DNA from: Deinococcus sp.
Lineage (GTDB): Bacteria; Deinococcota; Deinococci; Deinococcales; Deinococcaceae
Direction of reading: 5' to 3'
Assembly: GCA_018260375.1 (NCBI GenBank)
Contig: JAGLBF010000038.1
Span: forward strand, 1-19,526
Length of the DNA stretch: 19,526 nucleotides
Positions 7,337-13,861 of the stretch are shown piece by piece. The position numbers and the translations under genes were made by a program. The notes under the pieces are model-generated. The model was not told the origin of the DNA and did not search any database. It worked only from the letters and a program-made list of their open reading frames with translations. Position 1 is the first letter of the stretch. The number at the start of each line of letters is the position of its first letter.

Positions 7337-8248
7337 ATGACCGAACACACTCCTTCTAGTGACCACAAACAGACCGCCACCCCCGCCATCAAGGGCGGAT
7401 TTGCACAGATGTTTAAGGGCGGCGTGATTATGGACGTGGTGACGGCTGACCAAGCCCGCATTGCCGAGGCCGCTGGCGCCACCGCTGTTATGGCCCTAGA
7501 GCGCGTGCCTGCCGACATTCGCAAAGATGGCGGCGTGGCGCGCATGTCTGACCCCAGCATGATTAAAGAGATTATCGCCGCTGTGAGCATTCCTGTTATG
7601 GCCAAAGTACGCATCGGTCACTTTGTAGAAGCGCAGATTTTGCAGGCGCTGGGCGTAGATTTTATTGATGAATCAGAGGTGCTCACCCCCGCCGATGAGA
7701 GTTATCACATCGAGAAGGCCAAGTTCAAAGTGCCTTTTGTGTGCGGCGCCAAGAACCTGGGTGAGGCCCTGCGGCGTATTGGCGAGGGTGCCAGCATGAT
7801 TCGCACCAAAGGCGAAGCGGGTACAGGCAACGTGGTAGAGGCCGTTCGGCACGCGCGCACCGTGCTGGGCGACATCCGCACCATACAGGCCCGCCCCAGT
7901 GAGGAACTGATGACAGTGGCCCGCGACCTGCAAGCGCCCTATGATCTGGTGCAGTATGTGCACGCGCACGGCACCTTGCCTGTAGTCAACTTTGCAGCGG
8001 GCGGCGTAGCGACCCCTGCGGACGCGGCGCTGATGATGCAACTGGGCCTAGACGGGGTGTTTGTGGGCAGCGGTATCTTTAAAAGCAGCGAGCCTGAAAA
8101 GCGGGCGCGGGCTATTGTCAAGGCGGTGACGCACTTTGATAACCCCGATATTCTGGCAGAAATCAGTGAAAATCTGGGCGCTCCCATGACAGGCATCAAC
8201 ATTGACAGCCTGATCCCTGAAGAGCGCCTGGCTTCGCGTGGTTGGTAA
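7337..8248 (+). CDS. pdxS: Pyridoxal 5'-phosphate synthase subunit PdxS
   Basis: Synthase subunit of the DXP-independent vitamin B6 route. It joins ribose 5-phosphate, glyceraldehyde 3-phosphate and ammonia supplied by PdxT to make PLP, in a 12-mer of TIM barrels. The 303-residue product is the full family length with about nine extra N-terminal residues. Key residues are visible: D33 (IMDVV), K90 in MAKVRIGHF and K158 in MIRTKGEAGTGN, the two lysines that carry the covalent intermediates. The phosphate-binding glycines AAGGVATP lie at 220-227. Start ATG has a -10 box seven bases upstream and is probably leaderless. pdxT follows two bases after the stop codon, as in most genomes that use this route. 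Confidence 0.98.
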   Translation: MTEHTPSSDHKQTATPAIKGGFAQMFKGGVIMDVVTADQARIAEAAGATAVMALERVPADIRKDGGVARMSDPSMIKEIIAAVSIPVMAKVRIGHFVEAQILQALGVDFIDESEVLTPADESYHIEKAKFKVPFVCGAKNLGEALRRIGEGASMIRTKGEAGTGNVVEAVRHARTVLGDIRTIQARPSEELMTVARDLQAPYDLVQYVHAHGTLPVVNFAAGGVATPADAALMMQLGLDGVFVGSGIFKSSEPEKRARAIVKAVTHFDNPDILAEISENLGAPMTGINIDSLIPEERLASRGW

Positions 8249-8250
8249 AG

Positions 8251-8862
8251 GTGGCCAGTCGTCAAGCGCCTGCTGTCGGTGTGCTGGCCTTACAAGGGGC
8301 TTTTCGTGAACATAAGACCCTGCTTGAGTCGCTGGGCGCAACGGTGCGCGAAGTCAGGTTGCCCCAGCACCTCACGGGTCTAGGCGGCCTGGTTATCCCT
8401 GGCGGCGAGAGTACCGTTATCGGCAAGTTGATGGAAGAATATGGCCTGATGGAGGCCATACAGGACTTTTACGCGTCGGGCGCGGCAGTGTACGGCAGTT
8501 GTGCGGGCGCTATTTTGCTGGCCCGCGAGGTGCTGGGTGCGCCGCCGCAGTTTGGCACCCAGCCCGCCCTTGGGCTGCTGGATATGACGGTGCAGCGCAA
8601 CGCCTTTGGTCGTCAGATAGATAGCTTTGACGTGCCGCTAGAAGTGCGGGGCCTCACTGAGGCTTTTCCAGCCGCCTTTATTCGCGCTCCAGTCATTGTG
8701 TCGGTGGGGGAGGGGGTAGAGGTACTGTCAACCTATCAACCGGAACATCACCCTGAACAGATAGTATTGGTGCGCCAGGAGCGGCTGCTGGCGAGCAGTT
8801 TCCACCCTGAACTGACCCGTGACCCGCGTATTCACCAACTTTTTCTTGGTCTTATGGAGTGA
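8251..8862 (+). CDS. pdxT: Pyridoxal 5'-phosphate synthase glutaminase subunit PdxT
   Basis: Class I glutamine amidotransferase that releases ammonia from glutamine and channels it to PdxS. Counting from the GTG at 8251, the product has 203 residues. The catalytic triad is C84 (GSCAGAIL), H185 and E187 (FHPEL); PGGEST (50-55) is the conserved glutamine-site loop. A TTG at 8242, overlapping the pdxS stop, would add three residues and cannot be excluded, because neither start has a convincing ribosome site. Translation is probably coupled to pdxS. GGAG inside the last codons (8856-8859) may serve the next gene. Confidence 0.97.
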   Translation: MASRQAPAVGVLALQGAFREHKTLLESLGATVREVRLPQHLTGLGGLVIPGGESTVIGKLMEEYGLMEAIQDFYASGAAVYGSCAGAILLAREVLGAPPQFGTQPALGLLDMTVQRNAFGRQIDSFDVPLEVRGLTEAFPAAFIRAPVIVSVGEGVEVLSTYQPEHHPEQIVLVRQERLLASSFHPELTRDPRIHQLFLGLME

Positions 8863-8868
8863 TTATTA

Positions 8869-9690
8869 TTGCCTTTTTCTAATCGCCTATCGCCTGTTTT
8901 ATGGCCCTGCGCGGCCCGCAAATGGCGCGTATCTGAGGGCGCGGACGCTGTTACCCGGATGACTATTACCCGGACGACTGGTATGCGGACGAGTGGCACC
9001 CTCACCTTTAGCCATGAAGGCCACAGCCTGCGCTACTTTCAACGGGGCAGCGGCCCGCCTGTGGTGCTGCTGCACGGCCTGAGCGGCTCGGCGCGTTGGT
9101 GGCGCTATAACGCGCCGGCCTTTGCGGCGCAGTACACCGTGTACACTCTTGAACTTGTGGGCGGCATGAGCGTGCAGGAGGGAGCCGCGCTGGTGGTGGC
9201 TTGGTTAGAGGCCCAGGACCTGCAAGGCGCCGCGCTGATAGGTCACAGCATGGGCGGACATATGTCGCTGCGTGTGGCGGCCCACTCGCCCCGCATCACC
9301 CGCTTGGTACTGGCCTGTGCCACGGGTCTGCTGAGCGGCGAGTGGTGGCAACGCGCCCTCTGTCTGCCGCGTGCCGGCCTGGTGGGCCGCCCGCGCTTTT
9401 TGCCCACCATTGTCGGCGACTCACTGCGAACGGGTTGGCCCAACTTATACCGCTCCGTCCGCGACCTGCTGCGCGATGATGTCACCAGTATTTTGCCCGA
9501 CATCTGGCAGCCTACGCTGGTCATTTGGGGCAGCCGTGACCCACTGGTGCCCCCTGCACTGGGCGAGTTGCTGGCCAGCAGCATTCCACACTCCAACTAT
9601 GTGCTCCTTGTGGCTGGACATGTGGTGATGGTTGACCAACCAGCGGCCTTTAATAGCGCAGTGCTGGACTTTTTAGCGGAGCATAGATAA
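8869..9690 (+). CDS. Alpha/beta hydrolase
   Basis: Predicted alpha/beta-fold hydrolase of unknown substrate. Counted from TTG 8869 the product has 273 residues. HGLSGSARWW (69-78) gives the oxyanion loop; the triad is S127 (GHSMGG), D224 (GSRDP) and H251 (AGHVV). The stretch after strand 4 is short, with no typical DxPGxG loop. The start is uncertain: TTG at 8869 is supported by GGAG at 8856-8859, but the first 40 residues show no family resemblance, and ATG 8959 or ATG 8983 would also give a complete fold. This region includes an in-frame 15-base triple repeat. It starts six bases after pdxT stops and is followed 13 bases later by a second hydrolase gene, so all are probably in the pdxST operon. 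No signal peptide or lid domain is obvious. Confidence 0.85.
   Translation: MPFSNRLSPVLWPCAARKWRVSEGADAVTRMTITRTTGMRTSGTLTFSHEGHSLRYFQRGSGPPVVLLHGLSGSARWWRYNAPAFAAQYTVYTLELVGGMSVQEGAALVVAWLEAQDLQGAALIGHSMGGHMSLRVAAHSPRITRLVLACATGLLSGEWWQRALCLPRAGLVGRPRFLPTIVGDSLRTGWPNLYRSVRDLLRDDVTSILPDIWQPTLVIWGSRDPLVPPALGELLASSIPHSNYVLLVAGHVVMVDQPAAFNSAVLDFLAEHR
8953..8997 (+). repeat. Three imperfect 15-bp tandem repeats in the hydrolase N-terminus
   Basis: Units ACCCGGATGACTATT, ACCCGGACGACTGGT and ATGCGGACGAGTGGC follow one another in frame with codons of the hydrolase and encode TRMTI, TRTTG and MRTSG. They contain two alternative ATG starts (8959 and 8983). Confidence 0.75.
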
Positions 9691-9703
9691 AGGTGCACAA
9701 CTC

Positions 9704-10534
9704 ATGAACCCGCACCAGATACAGACCGCTGCCCTAGCCCGCTACCAGCGTACTGGGCGCGGGCGGCCTCACTTTAGTCAGGTGGCGGGGCTGTCGACCC
9801 ATGCCCGTGTATATGACGCGCTGGGCGGCACCGACAATACTGATGTGGCCCAAACAGACCTGGTGGTGGTGCCAGGGCTGGGATGCGCCTCGTGGATGTA
9901 CCGCCGGCTGGCCCGCTCGCTGTCGCGCTGGCGCAACGTCTGGGTGTACGACCCGCCGGGTCACGGCTTTTCGCAGGGGCGCTTAGGCTTTCCTGCGGGC
10001 ATTGAGCAGCTCACCGACCACCTGGCCCAGTGGCTTAAGGTCAACGGACTTAGGGGCGTACCTGTGCTGGGTCACTCAATGGGCGGCGAGGTTATTTTGG
10101 ATTTGGCCGCGCGCTATCCCGACCTGGTCGGCCCGCTGATTGCCTGTGCGCCCACAGGTATCCCCGAAAACCCCCACGTGAGTGCGCAGTTTATTCGGCT
10201 GCTGATGGACTTACCCCGTGAGCGCTTTCAACTGTGGCCCTGGGGCCTGTGCGCTTACTTGCGCTGCGGCCTAGCACGCATGTACGCCATTGCCAATGAC
10301 CAAGACAAACATGAAACAGGCCCGCTGCTGCCCAATATTCACACGCCCTTACTGGTTATAGACGGCACCGCCGACCCTGTCATCCGTTCGTGGACGCTCG
10401 AAGTCATGACGCAGCGGGTCACAGGCGCGCGCGGCGTGCAGGTGATGGGCGGCACCCACGCCCTCACCGATTCTCATCCCGTAGAAGTCGCTATGCACAC
10501 CCTGGATTTTCTGAGCGATTTGGCAAAGAAGTAA
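9704..10534 (+). CDS. Alpha/beta hydrolase (second of tandem pair)
   Basis: Predicted alpha/beta-fold hydrolase of unknown substrate, 276 residues. The oxyanion region is VPGLGCASW (56-64); DPPGHGFS (83-90) is the standard loop after strand 4. The triad is S125 (GHSMGG), D224 (GTADP) and H252 (GGTHAL). A cap of about 70 residues lies between 150 and 215. The start ATG has AAAGGTG at 9689-9695, overlapping the stop codon of the upstream hydrolase, which supports translational coupling. The two hydrolases share only the general fold and catalytic motifs by eye, so they are not a recent duplication. Linkage to pdxST suggests, but does not show, a role connected with B6 or with a co-expressed pathway. 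Confidence 0.88.
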   Translation: MNPHQIQTAALARYQRTGRGRPHFSQVAGLSTHARVYDALGGTDNTDVAQTDLVVVPGLGCASWMYRRLARSLSRWRNVWVYDPPGHGFSQGRLGFPAGIEQLTDHLAQWLKVNGLRGVPVLGHSMGGEVILDLAARYPDLVGPLIACAPTGIPENPHVSAQFIRLLMDLPRERFQLWPWGLCAYLRCGLARMYAIANDQDKHETGPLLPNIHTPLLVIDGTADPVIRSWTLEVMTQRVTGARGVQVMGGTHALTDSHPVEVAMHTLDFLSDLAKK

Positions 10535-10605
10535 TCAACCAGAGCACTGACTTTAGGGCAATGGCTTTTCAAATGCCAGGTATGAGGTCGCTATAGCTTG
10601 GCAAG

Positions 10606-10635
10606 TTTCAGATTCGCGTCAAGTTTTGTTATCAT
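10606..10635 (+). promoter_or_regulatory. Possible promoter of the solute-binding protein gene
   Basis: TTTCAG (10606-10611), an 18-base spacer and TATCAT (10630-10635) are a weak sigma70-like match about 65 bases before the start codon. The rest of 10535-10700 shows only a small ATGGC/GCCA-type hairpin near 10560-10578 with no T-tract. Confidence 0.3.
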
Positions 10636-10700
10636 ACTGTGGTACTCATTGCCGTAGCTCTGATTGCTGCTGCCCTCTATCGTCCAAAGGAGAACACACC

Positions 10701-11462
10701 ATGACCCTCAGAATTGCTCTACTGATCACTGCCCTCAGCGCTACCCTTTTGGCCTCCGCCCAGGCCCGCAGCTTTGCTGAAATTAAGGCCAGCGGCACCA
10801 TCAAAATCGCGACCGAAGCGGCATTTAAGCCCTTTAATTATTACAACGGCACCAAGCTCACGGGCTTTGAAGTTGACCTGGGTAACCTGCTTGCCAAGCA
10901 GATGGGCCTCAAGGTGCAGTGGGTGGTACAGCCCTTTGACAACCTGCTGATCGGCCTGGCCCAAAACCGCTATGACCTGGTGATTGCCTCGCACGGCATC
11001 ACCCCTGAGCGCCAAAAAGCTGTAGATTTTTCTAATCCCCACTACTGCACGGGCGGCGCGATTATCACCCGTACTAACGGCCCCATGACCGCTCAGGCGC
11101 TGGCGGGCAAGACCGTGGCTGTGCAGGTGGGCACTACGTATCTAGACAACATCAAAAAGGTCAGCAACGTCAAGGAGGTGAAGACCTTTCCCAAAGACAG
11201 CGACGCGCAAAGTGCTGTGCTGCTGGGGCGTGCTGACGCCTGGGTCACCGACCGCTTTTTGGGCCTAGAAGCGGTCAAGGCGCAAAACGGCAAGCTGGTT
11301 CAGGGCGCCATGCTTTTTCAAGAGCGCAACGGTATGCCAGTGAAAAAGGGCAACGCCTCCCTTCTAAAGGAAGTCAATGCTGCGCTCGCGACCGTACAGA
11401 GCAGTGGCAGCTACGCCAAAATCAGTCAGCAGTACTTTGGTCAGGACATCCGCTGCAAGTGA
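10701..11462 (+). CDS. ABC transporter substrate-binding protein, amino-acid (family 3) type
   Basis: Secreted binding protein that captures a small polar ligand, most likely an amino acid, for an ABC importer. The 253-residue precursor has a signal peptide MTLRIALLITALSATLLASAQA (residues 1-22; cleavage probably after AQA). The family 3 fold is recognised from GTIKIATEAAFKPFNY, GFEVDLGNLLAKQMGLKV, FDNLLIGLAQNRYDLVIA, ITPERQKAVDFSNPHY, GKTVAVQVGTTY and ADAWVTDRF, in that order. The ATG was chosen over an upstream in-frame start because AAAGGAG (10686-10692) lies eight bases before it and the signal peptide begins there. No permease or ATPase gene is adjacent, so its partners must be elsewhere. 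The exact ligand cannot be told from sequence. Confidence 0.9.
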   Translation: MTLRIALLITALSATLLASAQARSFAEIKASGTIKIATEAAFKPFNYYNGTKLTGFEVDLGNLLAKQMGLKVQWVVQPFDNLLIGLAQNRYDLVIASHGITPERQKAVDFSNPHYCTGGAIITRTNGPMTAQALAGKTVAVQVGTTYLDNIKKVSNVKEVKTFPKDSDAQSAVLLGRADAWVTDRFLGLEAVKAQNGKLVQGAMLFQERNGMPVKKGNASLLKEVNAALATVQSSGSYAKISQQYFGQDIRCK

Positions 11463-11500
11463 GCTGAGCAGTAGGCCGCTTGTACAGATTCTAAGCTACA

Positions 11501-11544
11501 TTGTGTGGCACTGTGTGGCAGACGTGGCAACAAAGACGTAGCAA
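11501..11544 (+). repeat. Short direct repeats (TGTGTGGCA / GACGTGGCA)
   Basis: TGTGTGGCA occurs twice at a 10-base step (11502-11510, 11512-11520), followed by GACGTGGCAA and GACGTAGCAA. They lie in the gap after the solute-binding protein gene. No terminator is obvious in 11463-11676; the rest of the gap holds a degenerate family repeat. Confidence 0.5.
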
Positions 11545-11566
11545 CAGCCGATGAGCCGGAGTAGGA

Positions 11567-11608
11567 AACAGTACGCAGTTCGCCGTATGGAGCGCAGTCC
11601 GTTATGAG
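11567..11608 (+). repeat. Degenerate fragment of the palindromic repeat family
   Basis: ACAGTACGCAGTTCGCCGTA, then TGGAGCGCAGTCCGT, resembles the reverse complement of the right half of copy 2 (ATACGGACTGCGCGGTATGGAGC). CGTATGGAGC is shared. It is too diverged for sharp ends. Confidence 0.5.
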
Positions 11609-11661
11609 CGGAGACAACTGGCACGTTCTTTCTCCCTTCTACCATTGACCTGCTATACCGC

Positions 11662-11676
11662 TATACTGGCAAAATC
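11662..11676 (+). promoter_or_regulatory. Possible -10 box for the Asp23-like gene
   Basis: TATACT (11662-11667) ends nine bases before the GTG start at 11677, and a second TATACC lies at 11654-11659. No Shine-Dalgarno sequence is present, so the transcript is probably leaderless or nearly so. TTGACC at 11645-11650 is too close to act as its -35 box. Confidence 0.4.
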
Positions 11677-12012
11677 GTGAATGGAACCGTACACATTAGT
11701 GAACCAGCGCTGGCTTCTCTTATTGGCCTAAGCGCCCATGAAATACCTGGCGTAGTGGGCATGGCCCCCGCTAACCTGCGTGAAGGCTTGCAGCGGGTAC
11801 TGGGGCGCGCTCAGGCCCGTGACGGTGTGACCCTCACCCAAGATGAAGCGGGCGGTCTGAGTGCTGACATTTATATTGTGGTGGCTTATGGCGTGAATAT
11901 TCCCGCAGTGGCCCACAACATCACCGAAAAAGTAGAACGCGCGCTCAAAAATCAGGCCAGCACCAAGCTGGTGCGCCTGCGCGTGCACGCGGTAGGAGTG
12001 CGCCATGTCTAA
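11677..12012 (+). CDS. Asp23/Gls24 family protein (YloU-like)
   Basis: Small cytoplasmic protein of 111 residues, the normal family length. Family features are GTVHISEPALASLIGLSA near the N-terminus, EIPGVVGM (22-29) and DIYIVVAYGVNIPAVAHNI in the second half. In Firmicutes relatives (YloU, Asp23) are linked to envelope stress and to lipid metabolism, but their molecular role is poorly defined. The last eight bases overlap the start of the FakA-type gene, the same pairing as yloU-yloV in Bacillus, so both are translated together. GTG start chosen from the family N-terminus and the upstream -10 box. Confidence 0.93.
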   Translation: MNGTVHISEPALASLIGLSAHEIPGVVGMAPANLREGLQRVLGRAQARDGVTLTQDEAGGLSADIYIVVAYGVNIPAVAHNITEKVERALKNQASTKLVRLRVHAVGVRHV

Positions 12013-13645
12013 TCCATCTTACCAAAGCTCAGTGCCGCACACTCCGGGCATGACCTCTAACCTATCGCCTGCCTTGCTGGCCCAGATGTTTCGCCGCGCC
12101 ACCGACTGGCTGGGCGTGTTCCGCGAACAGGTGAACGCGCTCAACGTGTACCCCGTGCCTGACGGTGATACAGGCACCAACATGCACCTGACCATGCAGT
12201 CGGTGCGCCGCGAACTAGATACCTGCGACCAAAACAGCATGATGAGCGTGGCGCGCGCCATCAGTTACGGAGCGCTGCTGGGCGCACGCGGCAACAGCGG
12301 GGTGATATTGAGCCAACTGCTCAAAGGCTTTGCCGAAACCGTACAGGACAAGCGCGAAGTGACCGCTCCTGTGCTGATTGCCGCCTTTAAGGCCGCCCAA
12401 AAAAGTGGCTACGGTGCGGTGATGAAGCCCGTAGAAGGCACCATTTTGACCGTAGCGCGTGGCGTTGCCGAAGGCGCACACGGCAAAACCCCCGACATGG
12501 TGCTGGAAAATGCCCTTATTGCGGGCCAGGCCATGCTGGACAAAACCCCCGACATGCTGCCCGCCCTTAAGCAAGCGGGCGTGGTCGACAGCGGCGGGCA
12601 AGGCTACTTGTATGTGGTACAGGGCATGCTGGCGGCCCTGCGCGGTGACGAACTGCCCCAAGCACCTGTGATCGAGCACTACGCTCAAGAACAGTTTGAA
12701 GAAGAGGCTTTTGGGTACTGCACCGAGTTTTTAATGAGCCACGCGACCAAGCCGGTACAAGAAATCCGCGAACTGGTCAGTCCGTTTGGTGACTCGCTGC
12801 TGGTGGTGGGCGCTGAGGGCTATGTCAAAGGCCACATTCACACCAATGAACCCGATGAACTGCTGGCTACTGTAGGGCGCTACGGCAAAATGCTCAAGAC
12901 CAAAGTAGAAGATATGTCACAGCAGCACACCGAGATTCTGGGCATGGCGGGGGCCGCTGCACGCGCCGAAGAAGAAATTCCGCCTTCGGGCTTGGTGGCA
13001 GTGGCGAGCGGCTACGGCCTGGTCAAGCTGTTTCGCAGCCTGGGCGCGCGCATTGTATCGGGCGGACAAACTGCCAACCCCAGCGTGCAAGACATTGTAG
13101 ACGCGGTGAACAGTGTCAGTGCCGAGCAGGTGATCGTGCTGCCTAACAATAAAAACGTGCTGATGGCCGCTGAAAAAGCCGCTGAGCTGCTAGAGGGCCG
13201 CGCCATTGTGGTGCCTACGCGCACGCTGGGGCAGGGCATTGGCGCGGCGATGAGCTTTGGCGCTGACCAGCCTGCCAGTGACCTGGTGGCCCACATGCAA
13301 GAATCGGCCCAGGCAGTGACCACCTTTGAAGTCACGCGGGCCAGCCGCACCACATCAGTAACCACCAAAGCAGGGCAGTCACTCAGTATCACAGATGGTG
13401 ACGTGATCGGCTTGCAGGATGACGAACTGGTGCACGCAGGCGGCACCCCCGAAGACGCCGTGCTGGAGATGCTGCGGGCGAGCTATCAGGGCCAGGAAGT
13501 GATCACCGTGTTTGGCGGCCCCCAAAAAACCCAGGCCGACCTAGACGCACTGAGTGAGCGACTAACAGTGGCCTTTGGTGACGCCGAGTTAGAAGCCCAC
13601 CTGGGCGGCCCCGACCTGTATGACTATCTGGTGACGCTGGAGTAA
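12005..13645 (+). CDS. fakA: Fatty acid kinase subunit FakA (DAK2 domain protein, YloV-like)
   Basis: ATP-binding subunit of fatty acid kinase, which phosphorylates fatty acids held by a FakB (DegV-type) partner and feeds acyl phosphate into phospholipid synthesis. The 546-residue product has an N-terminal DhaL domain with the Mg-ATP motif NVYPVPDGDTGTNM (47-60; D53 and D55) and GARGNSGVILSQLL (about 95-108). A central FakA domain follows (GYVKGHIHTNEPDELLATV), then a C-terminal DegV-like half (from about 325, GLVAVASGYG; LPNNKNVLMAAEKA). The ATG has TAGGAG a few bases upstream and overlaps the Asp23-like gene by eight bases. Its TAA stop is the first triplet of a repeat element. No fakB lies in the window. 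Confidence 0.93.
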   Translation: MSNPSYQSSVPHTPGMTSNLSPALLAQMFRRATDWLGVFREQVNALNVYPVPDGDTGTNMHLTMQSVRRELDTCDQNSMMSVARAISYGALLGARGNSGVILSQLLKGFAETVQDKREVTAPVLIAAFKAAQKSGYGAVMKPVEGTILTVARGVAEGAHGKTPDMVLENALIAGQAMLDKTPDMLPALKQAGVVDSGGQGYLYVVQGMLAALRGDELPQAPVIEHYAQEQFEEEAFGYCTEFLMSHATKPVQEIRELVSPFGDSLLVVGAEGYVKGHIHTNEPDELLATVGRYGKMLKTKVEDMSQQHTEILGMAGAAARAEEEIPPSGLVAVASGYGLVKLFRSLGARIVSGGQTANPSVQDIVDAVNSVSAEQVIVLPNNKNVLMAAEKAAELLEGRAIVVPTRTLGQGIGAAMSFGADQPASDLVAHMQESAQAVTTFEVTRASRTTSVTTKAGQSLSITDGDVIGLQDDELVHAGGTPEDAVLEMLRASYQGQEVITVFGGPQKTQADLDALSERLTVAFGDAELEAHLGGPDLYDYLVTLE

Positions 13646-13782
13646 TACGGACGGCGAACCTGAAGCGTGTGAACAACGCGCTGCAAGCAGGCCCCAGCAG
13701 GAGCAGGAAGAAGTACGGACTTCGCGGTGGCGTAGGCGGCACCTTTTCCGACTGTGGTGGAATTTAGCGGCAGTCCGTATTA
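13643..13782 (+). repeat. Palindromic intergenic repeat, copy 3 (longest, 140 bp)
   Basis: TAATACGGAC at 13643-13652 and its exact reverse complement GTCCGTATTA at 13773-13782 bound a 140-base element. The TAA of the left end is the stop codon of fakA. Bases 13743-13780 are identical to 15-52 (copy 1). An inner unit with TACGGACTT at 13714 and AGTCCGTA at the right end matches the 72-base form of copy 2; the left 70 bases match the relic at 5446-5512. This suggests a core unit plus a left arm. The element has no ORF. Confidence 0.88.
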
Positions 13783-13824
13783 CCCGTTGAGCTGAGCTAT
13801 CCACGTGTTTTGTCTCTTCTCCCT

Positions 13825-13854
13825 TTTACCATTTCCCTTCCCCCCTGCTACCAT
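13825..13854 (+). promoter_or_regulatory. Promoter for a leaderless ClC transcript
   Basis: TTTACC (13825-13830), an 18-base spacer and TACCAT (13849-13854) form a good sigma70-like promoter. The -10 ends seven bases before GTG 13862, so transcription should start on the start codon. The same TACCAT -10 is used in the proposed ileS promoter. Confidence 0.55.
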
Positions 13855-13861
13855 AGGGATT

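Noticed and set aside
10626..10700. Longer N-terminus for the solute-binding protein.
   Set aside because: The extra 25 residues are Cys/Ser-rich and precede a perfect signal peptide with its own AAAGGAG site.
12215..12688. Long antisense ORF inside fakA, and similar shadows inside cbi genes and ileS.
   Set aside because: GC-rich coding DNA produces such open frames; they lack start signals and family resemblance.
13805..13861. Longer ClC start at GTG 13805.
   Set aside because: It would encode a leader across the -35/-10 promoter boxes; GTG 13862 fits the leaderless layout.
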